This document shows, piece after piece, positions 16,931 to 23,814 of a stretch of DNA of 28,714 nt. Position 1 is the stretch's first letter. Each line of letters opens with the position of its first letter. The position numbers and the translations under genes were made by a program. The stretch comes from DASQPE01 sp041488455 (GTDB lineage: Bacteria > Gemmatimonadota > Gemmatimonadetes > Gemmatimonadales > GWC2-71-9): NCBI GenBank assembly GCA_041488455.1, contig JBGPPG010000030.1, forward strand, positions 1 to 28,714, read 5' to 3'. Below the pieces are notes generated by a model. That model was not told the origin of the DNA, did no database searches, and saw nothing but the letters and a program-made list of their open reading frames with translations.

Positions 16931-17674
16931 TTAGAACAGCCGGGCGATCGCAACGATGGCGAGAATGGCGCCCGAGACCGCGGCGACATACGCGATCGAG
17001 TTGCGGGCATTGCCCTTCTCGCCGATGTAGATCTCGTCGCCCGCCTGGAGATTCAGGGCGTCCAGCGAGACGCCCCGATTGAAAGCGACCTGGAGCTCTT
17101 TTTCATCCCGGACGACGTTCCCGTTCCGGCGGATGACGGTCTTTCGCAGGTTGGCGTTACCTGCGGGACCGCCGCCTGCCATGATCACCTCGCTTGCCAG
17201 CATGTCGGCCCGAACGGTGTAAAAGCCCGGCCTCGAGACCGCGCCGAGGATCGAGACCCGGATGAGCGGGTCCACGATGACGGTGGGGTCCTTCACATAT
17301 TTGGCGATCTGCGCGGTGAGAAAGGCTTGTGCCTCGGAGCGGAGCACGCCGGCCATCGAGATTTCCTCGAGGTTCGGCAGAATGAGCACCCGACCCGTCC
17401 GGACGGGGAAGGTGTCGTTGAGGGTCTGCTCTTGAGCCACGTGGATCACGATCCGGTCGCCGGGGGCGAAATCGCCGTTCTTGAGCCGGTCACGGATGAC
17501 GGCCGCCTCGTCGTCGCTCACCTTACCGCCCTTGAGCAGGCTATCGAGCTCGGCGCGGGTCGCCAAGGCGCGGGACTCGGCCGGCTGCTTGGACGGCTGC
17601 TGAGCGGTGACGGGGCGCGTTCCGAAACCGATGAGCAGAACTGCGGTGACGATCGTGGTGACCAGTCTGGGCAT
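16931..17674 (-). CDS. Wza-like polysaccharide export protein
   Basis: 247 aa. Cleavable-looking signal peptide at 1-24 (VTA then QQ). The polysaccharide-export domain starts at FAPGDRIVIHV (69-79) and continues through VLILPNLEEISMAG (96-109) and KYVKDPTVIV (125-134). An SLBB-type segment follows (VSILGAVSRPGFYTVRAD, 140-157; LQAGDEIYIGEK, 209-220), with a final hydrophobic helix at 226-245. It should form the outer-membrane or periplasmic conduit for the polymer. It lacks a lipobox cysteine, so unlike E. coli Wza it is not a lipoprotein. The start ATG 17674 has AGGA at 17681-17684 on the minus strand. It is the first gene of the exporter-transferase-exosortase-epsI unit. Confidence 0.92.
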   Translation of the reverse strand: MPRLVTTIVTAVLLIGFGTRPVTAQQPSKQPAESRALATRAELDSLLKGGKVSDDEAAVIRDRLKNGDFAPGDRIVIHVAQEQTLNDTFPVRTGRVLILPNLEEISMAGVLRSEAQAFLTAQIAKYVKDPTVIVDPLIRVSILGAVSRPGFYTVRADMLASEVIMAGGGPAGNANLRKTVIRRNGNVVRDEKELQVAFNRGVSLDALNLQAGDEIYIGEKGNARNSIAYVAAVSGAILAIVAIARLF

Positions 17675-17707
17675 CCGGATTCCTGACCTTGAAAGGGGAG
17701 GGCCGTC

Positions 17708-17725
17708 GGGCGCGCCGAGGCGCCC
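17708..17725. repeat. Hairpin in the exporter 5' leader
   Basis: GGGCGC-GCCGAG-GCGCCC, perfect 6-bp arms, 33 bases before the exporter start codon on the minus strand. It could lower or regulate translation initiation. Confidence 0.35.
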
Positions 17726-17855
17726 TCGAATCGGCTCCCCACCCAGCAAGATTCGCTCCGACGCGCGCTTGGGCGGATCACCCTGGACGGGGCAAAGCTT
17801 ACATCGCGGGGGCAAGATGCCTGTGACGGCTCTCACCCGCGCCGGTCCACCGGCC

Positions 17856-18062
17856 TCACCGCGGGTTTCCCTCGGCGTCGAGCGAATCGACGGCGTCGGT
17901 GAGCAACGGCGACTGGGTTTCCCCCAGCCCGAACGATTCCAAGCGGCGGCTGAACCGCGAACGCAGACGCCGCAGCGACTCATCGAGCAAGCGAGCGGCC
18001 CCGGCCGGCTTGGCGGGATCGCTGGCGTCCGATTCGGGATGGGCCGGCTTGCTTGGATACAT
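17856..18062 (-). CDS. Possible small hypothetical protein
   Basis: 68-aa reading frame starting MYPSKPAHP and containing RLLDESLRRLRSRFSRRLESFG, which could form a basic amphipathic helix. Its codons end mostly in G or C, as in the genuine genes of the window, and the stretch just upstream is AT-rich and promoter-like. Against it: no proper Shine-Dalgarno sequence and no recognised family. If real, it would be the first gene ahead of the exporter, 181 bases upstream of it on the same strand. It may equally be a chance frame in GC-rich DNA. Confidence 0.3.
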   Translation of the reverse strand: MYPSKPAHPESDASDPAKPAGAARLLDESLRRLRSRFSRRLESFGLGETQSPLLTDAVDSLDAEGNPR

Positions 18063-18079
18063 TCTCTTCACATGGTCTG

Positions 18080-18092
18080 TCGCAAACTGCGA
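18080..18092. repeat. Perfect 5-3-5 inverted repeat
   Basis: TCGCA-AAC-TGCGA, just upstream of the possible small gene on the minus strand. It has the same AAC centre as the inverted repeat at 6381-6395, which may be chance. Confidence 0.4.
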
Positions 18093-18227
18093 AATTTTGC
18101 ACGCCCGATGCACTCAGAGGCAACGCTTCATCGGCGCGCTCGCCGACCTGACACTCCTTCAAGGTTAGCGCCGCCAGAAGAGGCGGCCAACCGAGCAGCG
18201 CCGCGGTCTGCTTGGCAGCACCCAACA

Positions 18228-18240
18228 ATTTGTCACAAAT
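18228..18240. repeat. AT-rich perfect inverted repeat, operator-like
   Basis: ATTTGT-C-ACAAAT, perfect 6-base arms around one base. It is unusually AT-rich for this DNA and lies within the divergent regulatory gap, so it is a plausible protein-binding site. Confidence 0.45.
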
Positions 18241-18376
18241 AGTGATAGCCGCATCGGCACGGAGCCGTAGTCTGTGCAGCCTGAGCATGGGCCGTTGCGC
18301 CCAAGCCACAGAATCAGCTGACACCGCCACAATCCCGGTTCGATCGCTTGTGTAGCGCAAGAACCATCATAGTGTT

Positions 18377-18404
18377 GCGCCGGCCCCGCGAAGTTGGCCG
18401 GCGC
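18377..18404. repeat. Strong 9-bp-stem hairpin
   Basis: GCGCCGGCC and GGCCGGCGC arms around a 10-base centre, about 137 bases before the REC-GGDEF start codon. The left arm shares its first bases with another inverted repeat (GCGCAA 18355-18360, TTGCGC 18375-18380), so two alternative foldings are possible. No T-run follows on either strand. Confidence 0.5.
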
Positions 18405-18540
18405 CAGCCGTGGTGCATTTATGCCAAGCCCTTGTTCAACTTGTGGTTAGCTGGGGCCTTAGAGGTCGCACGAGTCCTGCGAGCGGGATGTAGAACCCCT
18501 GGGTGCCTGCGCTCAGCCAACCCTCGAATTCGCGTGCCGA

Positions 18541-19470
18541 ATGGCCAATCGAGCCCGTAACGGTGACTCCCCGCTTGTACTGATTGCGAACGATCAGGAA
18601 TGGTCGGCCCGATCGTTGGAGAGCGCCCTCGAGCCCAACGGATTCGCGGTGATCCGCGCATTTACCGGCGCTCAGGCGCTCGAGCGGGCCCGGGGTGAGC
18701 TGCCGGACGTGGTCATCCTCGACGCCCAGATGCCGGACATGCACGGGTTCGACGTGTGCCGGGAGCTTCGGGGCGACCAGAGGCTCGGGCCGACCACCCC
18801 TATTGTGATCACGACCGCGGGTCCCGCGGGACGGGCGCTGCGCCTGGAAGCGTTCGAGGCGGGCGCCTGGGAGTTCTTCGGCCAGCCGATCGACGGCGAG
18901 GCCCTCCTGCTCAAGCTCCGCACCTTCGTCCAGGCCAAGCTCGCCAGCGACCGGCTCCGCGGCGAGCGCCTCCTCGATCCGGATACCGGCCTCTACAACC
19001 GTGCCGGACTCTCGCGCCGCGCGCGTGAGATCGGCGCGGGCGCTTCTCGGCGCCACGATCCGCTGGCCTGCGTGGTGCTGGGGTCCGAGATCGAGTCGGC
19101 GGATGCCGACTCGGAGGAGCTCGTGGGTCTCGTCGGCCAGGCGCTCCGGGAAGCCGGCCGCTCGTCCGATGTGCTCGGCCGCTTGGACGGCCGCGAGTTC
19201 GCCGTGATCGCGCCGGCGACCGGGGCGCAGGGTGCGGTGAAGCTGGTGAACCGGCTCGCCGGGGTGATCGAGTCGCTGCCGGCAGCGGGCCGCGACGGCG
19301 GCACGGGCGTCAAGGTTCGCGCCGGCTACTGTGCGGTTCCGGATTTCGCCACCTCGTCACTCGACGCGGTGCAGTTGCTCGAGTGCGCCAGCACGGCCCT
19401 GCACGACCTCCTGCGGAGCCCCGATGGCGAGCGGGTCCGCGGGGTCGACACGATCCCCCTCAAGACGTAG
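18541..19470 (+). CDS. Response regulator with degenerate GGDEF domain
   Basis: 309 aa. The receiver domain (about 11-125) keeps the phosphoacceptor D61 (VVILDAQMPD), but the acidic pair is N17-D18 and the conserved switch lysine is Q115 (FFGQP instead of a KP motif). The second domain (about 140-305) has the GGDEF-family opening DPDTGLYNRAGLSRR (146-160), but the active-site loop reads LDGREF (215-220) where GGDEF is expected. It is therefore probably not an active diguanylate cyclase and may act as a c-di-GMP, GTP or protein-binding scaffold. Its place between the exporter and kinase genes points to EPS control. Start ATG 18541 has no clear ribosome site. The last 11 bases overlap the opposing Wzc gene. 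Confidence 0.87.
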   Translation: MANRARNGDSPLVLIANDQEWSARSLESALEPNGFAVIRAFTGAQALERARGELPDVVILDAQMPDMHGFDVCRELRGDQRLGPTTPIVITTAGPAGRALRLEAFEAGAWEFFGQPIDGEALLLKLRTFVQAKLASDRLRGERLLDPDTGLYNRAGLSRRAREIGAGASRRHDPLACVVLGSEIESADADSEELVGLVGQALREAGRSSDVLGRLDGREFAVIAPATGAQGAVKLVNRLAGVIESLPAAGRDGGTGVKVRAGYCAVPDFATSSLDAVQLLECASTALHDLLRSPDGERVRGVDTIPLKT

Positions 19471-21859
19471 GCGTTGCCTCGCTCGATCCCGCGGTCAGCT
19501 GCCCCGGCTTCTCCTCGTCCGCCACGTAGCCGTAGACGTACCCGTAGTACTGGTAGACCCCACCCGCCCGAATATCGTTGAGCACCGCGCCCAGGATACG
19601 GATCGGCAGCCGGTCCAGCACCTTGAGCTTGGCCTCCGCCATCTCGCGGTTGGTTTCCCCTGACCGCAGAACCAGCACCATGTTCCCCGTGGCGGTGCCG
19701 AGCACGAACGGATCGATGCCGGCGCCCAGGGGCGGGCTGTCCACGATGATCACGCTGAAGCGCGTCTTGAGCGTCGCCATCAGCTCGTTCATGAGCGCGG
19801 AGCCGAGCAGCTCCGGGCCGTGCTGGCGCCGCGTGCCGCACGGCAGCAGCGTGAGATTCCGCTTGCTGGTCGGCCGCAGAATCTGGTCGAGCGTCGCGGA
19901 CTTCATCAGGTAATCGAGCAGGCCCGGAATGCGCTCGGCGCGGAACATCCGGTGCAGCTCTCCCCGCCGGATGTCGCCGTCGATGAGCAGCGTCTTGTAG
20001 CCCGCCTCCGCGAACGACAGCGCGAGGTTGGACGAGACGAGGGACTTGCCGTCGCCCGGGGACGGGCTCGAGATCGTCAGCATGACCGGCCCGGCCGCGC
20101 CGTAGGAGTGCACGATATTGAGCCGGATGCCGCGGAATGCCTCGACGACCTGCGCCGTCTCCTCCAGGTCCACGCTGCCGCGCTTCAGCTTGTTGATGGC
20201 CGGCACGGCGCCGAGGATGCTGAGGCCCAGCTCGTTGGTGACCTGGTCCGGATAGCGGAATCGCTTGTCCAGGCGATCGAGCAGGAGCGCGAGCGCGATC
20301 GCGGCGCCCATGCTGCTCATGAACGCCAGGAAGATGATCCGCGGCGCGTCGTTACGGCTGGGGCTCTCGGGCTGGACCGCCGGGTCGAGGATGCGCACGT
20401 CCGGGATGGCGCTCGCCTCGGCCAGCTGGGCCTGCTCGTAGCGGGCCTGCAGGTCGGTGTAGATCGACTGCATGCTCTTGACCTCGCGGTCCAGCCGCGC
20501 CTCGTTGATCATCCGGGTGGGGATCTGCTGGAGCTCGTGGGACTGCGCCCCGATCCGCCCCTCGAGGTCGGCTTGCTGCGCCCGAAGTGCTGAGATCAGC
20601 GTATTGGCGTAGACCGGGATGATCTGGGTCTTGAGCGTCTGGATCCGGTCCGCCAGGTCCTTCACCGGCTTGTAGTCGTCGGTGTACTTGAAGCGGAGCG
20701 CCCGGATCTGGGCCTCGGCGTCGGCCAGCTCGTTCAAAGCGCGGGTGAAGTCGGGCGCGGTGCGCACGGACGGAATGGTCTGAAACGCGTCGATCGGCAC
20801 CGTGCCGCTCTGCGACTCACGCAGGACCCGCTCGATGTTCTCGCGGTCCCGCTTCATCTCGTCAGCCTGGACCTTCTGGGTGAAGTACTGTCCGATGACG
20901 GTCCCCGACGACGTGCTCACGCCCGGATTGATGGGCGTGGCGTCGTTGGGCTGGGTGATCGTCGCCACTTTGTAGCTCTCGAGCTTGGTCTCCGCGTCCC
21001 GCAGCTGCTGGCCCACCGACGCGACCTGCTCGGCCAGGATCCGGGACAGCTCGGTCAGCTTCCGTTTCTTCAGATCGGCGGCCACCGCGACGAACTGGTC
21101 CGACAGCGCGTTCATCGTGTTGGTGAGCCGCACGGGATCGGCGCCCGTGAGCTGAAGCCGCAGGAAGTTTCCGTCCTGGGCCATCATGGTCGTGAGCTGG
21201 CCGGCGAGCGCCTGAGACGCGTCGCGCGGGGTGCTCACGGTGAACTCGTAAGTCCGTCCAGCCTTGAGCATGGCAGCGTCGGGATGCCACGCCAGACCGA
21301 CCCGCTGGCCGATCGAATCGCCGACCACGCCGGTCTGCACCAGCAGGCCCTCTTTGGTCTTCAGTGTGAGCCCGTGCTGCGTCCGATCGACGGTCAGGAC
21401 GTAGGACCCCGGCCGAAACCGCGCCATGAGCGAGAAGCTCTTGAACGCGACCGAGTCCTGGGGGTCGTGCGACAGATAAAGCCGCTCCTTCTGGACGACC
21501 GAGTCGAGCACCGTGTAGGTCTTGAGCAGCTCGACCCAGGCGTACGACTCGAGGAGCCCCTGGGCGCGAATCGGGCCGTCCCGCGCTGGCGGCGACTCGA
21601 TCCAGATCGTGGCCTGCACTTGGTACTCGGGGATGAGGAACCGGGTGGCGAGGACGCCCGCGCCGGTGCCCAGCGCCGTGATCAGCAGAATCAGCCACTT
21701 GTAACGGCGGAGGGCCGAAACGTAGCGATGCCACTGAAACCCCTCGGATCCGTCCTCGGCCGGTATTGGACTCAGGTCGGTCGCCGCCACCGGGAGCTGG
21801 GGCGAGGCCGGAGCCATGTGCGGCGGCGGCTCGCTCGAGGGGATCAGGTTACGGGCCAT
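19460..21859 (-). CDS. Wzc-like chain-length determinant and BY-type tyrosine kinase
   Basis: 799-aa inner-membrane protein. Wzz domain: membrane helix at about 55-76, a large periplasmic region with coiled-coil stretches (about 260-300 and 330-480), and a second helix at 507-527 preceded by PESPSRNDAPR. The cytoplasmic kinase has Walker A SPSPGDGKS (598-606), Walker A' LLIDGDI (624-630) and Walker B IIVDSPP (704-710). A tail cluster of six tyrosines (769-778) is the likely autophosphorylation site. It controls polymer length and export together with the Wza-like protein. It is transcribed alone, away from the exporter operon and head to head with the sigma-54 regulator. Start ATG 21859 has only a distant GGAG; the ATG at 21817 is an alternative. 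Confidence 0.94.
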   Translation of the reverse strand: MARNLIPSSEPPPHMAPASPQLPVAATDLSPIPAEDGSEGFQWHRYVSALRRYKWLILLITALGTGAGVLATRFLIPEYQVQATIWIESPPARDGPIRAQGLLESYAWVELLKTYTVLDSVVQKERLYLSHDPQDSVAFKSFSLMARFRPGSYVLTVDRTQHGLTLKTKEGLLVQTGVVGDSIGQRVGLAWHPDAAMLKAGRTYEFTVSTPRDASQALAGQLTTMMAQDGNFLRLQLTGADPVRLTNTMNALSDQFVAVAADLKKRKLTELSRILAEQVASVGQQLRDAETKLESYKVATITQPNDATPINPGVSTSSGTVIGQYFTQKVQADEMKRDRENIERVLRESQSGTVPIDAFQTIPSVRTAPDFTRALNELADAEAQIRALRFKYTDDYKPVKDLADRIQTLKTQIIPVYANTLISALRAQQADLEGRIGAQSHELQQIPTRMINEARLDREVKSMQSIYTDLQARYEQAQLAEASAIPDVRILDPAVQPESPSRNDAPRIIFLAFMSSMGAAIALALLLDRLDKRFRYPDQVTNELGLSILGAVPAINKLKRGSVDLEETAQVVEAFRGIRLNIVHSYGAAGPVMLTISSPSPGDGKSLVSSNLALSFAEAGYKTLLIDGDIRRGELHRMFRAERIPGLLDYLMKSATLDQILRPTSKRNLTLLPCGTRRQHGPELLGSALMNELMATLKTRFSVIIVDSPPLGAGIDPFVLGTATGNMVLVLRSGETNREMAEAKLKVLDRLPIRILGAVLNDIRAGGVYQYYGYVYGYVADEEKPGQLTAGSSEATPTS

Positions 21860-22062
21860 AAGAGTCGGACGCTCCGGAGTTTGCGGCGATCAGGGGGCGG
21901 CAATCGGCTGCTGCCCCGAATCTCTTGCGACTTGCGGGCACGGCCCTCCGCTCTGCAAAGTAAGGACCAGTGAGCGGCCGGCAAACAACCGGGGGCCAAG
22001 TCGGTATCAGCGAGAACCATATGCAGGTACCCCACCGAGCGGGGGCTTACGGCCCCAGGCTG

Positions 22063-22089
22063 TTGCATAACCCTTGCATACCGTTGCGC
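22063..22089. repeat. Three TTGC repeats in helical phase
   Basis: TTGCATA at 22063-22069 and 22074-22080, then TTGCGC at 22084-22089, starting 11 and 10 bases apart. That puts them on one face of the helix, about 40 bases upstream of the candidate -35 box. The layout suits a regulator-binding site. Confidence 0.45.
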
Positions 22090-22130
22090 TGACCCAGCAG
22101 TCCTCTGTTGCTTGTATCACACTGTTCTGC

Positions 22131-22159
22131 TTGACACGCGCTGCACGGTGTTGTATCCA
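22131..22159 (+). promoter_or_regulatory. Candidate sigma-70-type promoter for the sigma-54 regulator gene
   Basis: A perfect -35 box TTGACA (22131-22136), a 17-base spacer and a partial -10 box TATCCA (22154-22159), about 120 bases before the regulator start codon. The -10 match is weak. Confidence 0.45.
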
Positions 22160-22210
22160 AGTGACGCTGGCGCATACCTGAAGGGGTTCCGGCAGGGGTG
22201 TGGAACAGGC

Positions 22211-22224
22211 CCTGCTCAAGCAGG
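22211..22224 (+). repeat. Small leader hairpin
   Basis: CCTGCT-CA-AGCAGG, perfect 6-bp arms, between the candidate promoter and the ribosome binding site of the sigma-54 regulator gene. No T-run follows. Confidence 0.35.
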
Positions 22225-22274
22225 TTGTCAGCCCGGTGTCCGGGGCGTCCTCACGTTCGACCAGCGCCAGAGCT

Positions 22275-22280
22275 AAGGAG
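22275..22280 (+). promoter_or_regulatory. Ribosome binding site that fixes the sigma-54 regulator start
   Basis: AAGGAG seven bases before ATG 22288. It decides against an upstream in-frame start at 22198. Confidence 0.75.
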
Positions 22281-22287
22281 AGTCCGC

Positions 22288-23814
22288 ATGGGCAGTTCGC
22301 TTACACAGCCGTCCCCGCCCGGAACCCCGGCCGGGTCCGAATCGGCGGCCCGGGACCCGCTCTCGATCCCGAGCGACGTCAAGGCCAGTATCCGGATCCT
22401 GGTGGTGGATGATGAACGCACCCTGCGGGAGAGTTGCGCCAGCGTCCTGCAGATGGACGGCTACAACGTCACCCTGATCGGGCGTGGCGAGGAAGCCGTC
22501 GACACGGTCAAGCGGCGCAAGTTCGACATCATCCTCGTCGATCTCTACATGTCGCAGGTCTCGGGGCTCCAGATCCTCCAGGCGGCCCTCGAGGCGTTCA
22601 AGGACACCATCGTCGTCGTGATGACTGGGAACCCCAGCGTCACGAGCAGCATCGAGGCCCTCCGGGCCGGCGCCTGGGACTACCTGCCCAAGCCGTTCTC
22701 GGCGACGCACCTCCAAGTGCTGATCGGGCGGGCGTCCCACGCCGTGATGGTCTCGCGCGAGGCGCAGGACCTCAGGCTTCAGCTGATGAAGCAGAACGGC
22801 CACAGTGACAAGATCGCCCTGATCGGGATCTCCCCGCCGTTCCGTAAGGCGGTGGAGCTCGCCCGGAAGGTCGCGGGCACCGACGCGTCGGTGTTCATCA
22901 GCGGGGAGAGCGGCACGGGCAAGGAAGTGATCGCCCAGTTCATCCACCAGTACAGCCGCCGCGCGCACAAGCCGATCGTGCCGATCAACTGCGCGGCCCT
23001 CCCCGAGGGCCTGCTCGAGAGCGAGCTCTTCGGGCATCGGAAGGGCTCCTTCACCGGTGCCGACCGGGACAAGCCCGGCCTGCTTGAGACGGCCAATGGG
23101 GGCACGCTGTTCCTGGACGAGCTCACCGAGATGTCCATGCCGCTCCAGGCCAAGCTGCTCCGCGTCATTCAGGACGGCGTGGTGCGCCGCGTCGGTAGCG
23201 AGCAGGTAGATGCCGTGGTCGACGTCCGCTTCATCTCCGCCACGAATCGCGACCCCCAAGATGCGGTGGACGAGGGTGCACTCCGCAGTGACCTCTTCTA
23301 CCGGCTCCGCGTGGTGCCGATCACGCTCCCGCCGCTCCGCAAGCGGCAGGAAGACATCCCGCTGCTCGCCAACCACTTCCTCACCTACTACTGGCATCGC
23401 CATCGCCAGATGGGCGACCGGGTGCCGCGGTTGAGCGACGGTAGCATCGCCTTCCTGCGCTCGCGCCCCTGGCGGGGGAACGTCCGGGAGCTCCAGAACG
23501 TCATCGAGCACGTAGCGGTGCTGGCGGAGCCGGACCAGACCATTCAGCCGAACGATATTCCGATTTACGATGACGCCACGGACTGGCCGGCGGAGGCCCC
23601 GCCGCCCGCGGGTGTGATGGACGAGGCATACCACGTAGCGAAGGACCGGGTCGTGGCCCAGTTCGAGCGCGAATACCTCAGCCGGCTGGTCGGCCGGGCA
23701 GGCGGCAACATGTCGAAGGCCGCCCGACTCGCCAGCATCGACCGGACGACGCTTTATCGCCTCATGGACAAGCACGAATTCCACCGCGACGAGAGCCCGG
23801 GGACGCCGGAGTGA
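22288..23814 (+). CDS. Sigma-54-dependent NtrC-family response regulator
   Basis: 508 aa. A flexible N-terminal 34 residues precede the receiver domain (about 35-155: D41-D42, phosphoacceptor D85 in ILVDLYMS, T113, K135 in LPKPF). The AAA+ domain has Walker A GESGTGKE (206-213), the sigma-54 contact loop GSFTGA (253-258, where GAFTGA is usual), Walker B GTLFLDE (272-278) and arginine-finger region RSDLFYRL (333-340). A Fis-type helix-turn-helix ends it (NMSKAARLASIDRTTLYRLM, 474-493). It should activate sigma-54 promoters after phosphorylation by the kinase encoded next, with which it overlaps by GTGA. Its place at the end of the EPS locus resembles the PrsR-type regulators of exosortase systems, which is analogy only. 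Confidence 0.95.
   Translation: MGSSLTQPSPPGTPAGSESAARDPLSIPSDVKASIRILVVDDERTLRESCASVLQMDGYNVTLIGRGEEAVDTVKRRKFDIILVDLYMSQVSGLQILQAALEAFKDTIVVVMTGNPSVTSSIEALRAGAWDYLPKPFSATHLQVLIGRASHAVMVSREAQDLRLQLMKQNGHSDKIALIGISPPFRKAVELARKVAGTDASVFISGESGTGKEVIAQFIHQYSRRAHKPIVPINCAALPEGLLESELFGHRKGSFTGADRDKPGLLETANGGTLFLDELTEMSMPLQAKLLRVIQDGVVRRVGSEQVDAVVDVRFISATNRDPQDAVDEGALRSDLFYRLRVVPITLPPLRKRQEDIPLLANHFLTYYWHRHRQMGDRVPRLSDGSIAFLRSRPWRGNVRELQNVIEHVAVLAEPDQTIQPNDIPIYDDATDWPAEAPPPAGVMDEAYHVAKDRVVAQFEREYLSRLVGRAGGNMSKAARLASIDRTTLYRLMDKHEFHRDESPGTPE

Larger units (their letters stand above)
17675..18540. promoter_or_regulatory. 866-bp intergenic region between the exporter and REC-GGDEF genes
   Basis: This divergent gap is long for such a compact window and is visibly richer in A and T from about 18060 to 18440. 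It should hold promoters for the minus-strand exporter operon and the plus-strand regulator. Structures seen: a 6-6-6 hairpin in the exporter leader at 17708-17725, inverted repeats at 18080-18092 and 18228-18240, GCGCAA/TTGCGC arms at 18355-18380, and a 9-bp-stem hairpin at 18377-18404. One possible small gene (17856-18062, minus) is listed separately. No tRNA is supported, and no convincing promoter hexamers could be fixed. Confidence 0.5.
21860..22287. promoter_or_regulatory. Divergent regulatory region between wzc and the sigma-54 regulator
   Basis: 428 bp without a credible gene. On the plus strand it contains in-phase TTGC repeats (22063-22089), a sigma-70-like promoter (22131-22159), a TTGTATC direct repeat (22112-22118 and 22151-22157) and a small leader hairpin (22211-22224). 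The minus-strand promoter for the kinase gene should also lie here, but I could not place it. Confidence 0.5.

Noticed and set aside
18292..18300. CCGTTGCGC shared with 22081-22089 in the other regulatory gap
   Set aside because: A 9-mer match between two regions of this size is expected by chance; the longer 11-mer at 18093 is the better candidate.
18337..18345. GGTTCGATC, a T-loop-like sequence suggesting a tRNA
   Set aside because: The flanking bases do not pair into a 5-bp T stem, and no anticodon arm or acceptor stem could be found around it.
22063..22078. TTGCATAACCCTTGCA read as a sigma-54 promoter (TGGCACG-N4-TTGCA)
   Set aside because: The nearly invariant -24 GG is TG here, so it is better explained as one of the phased direct repeats.
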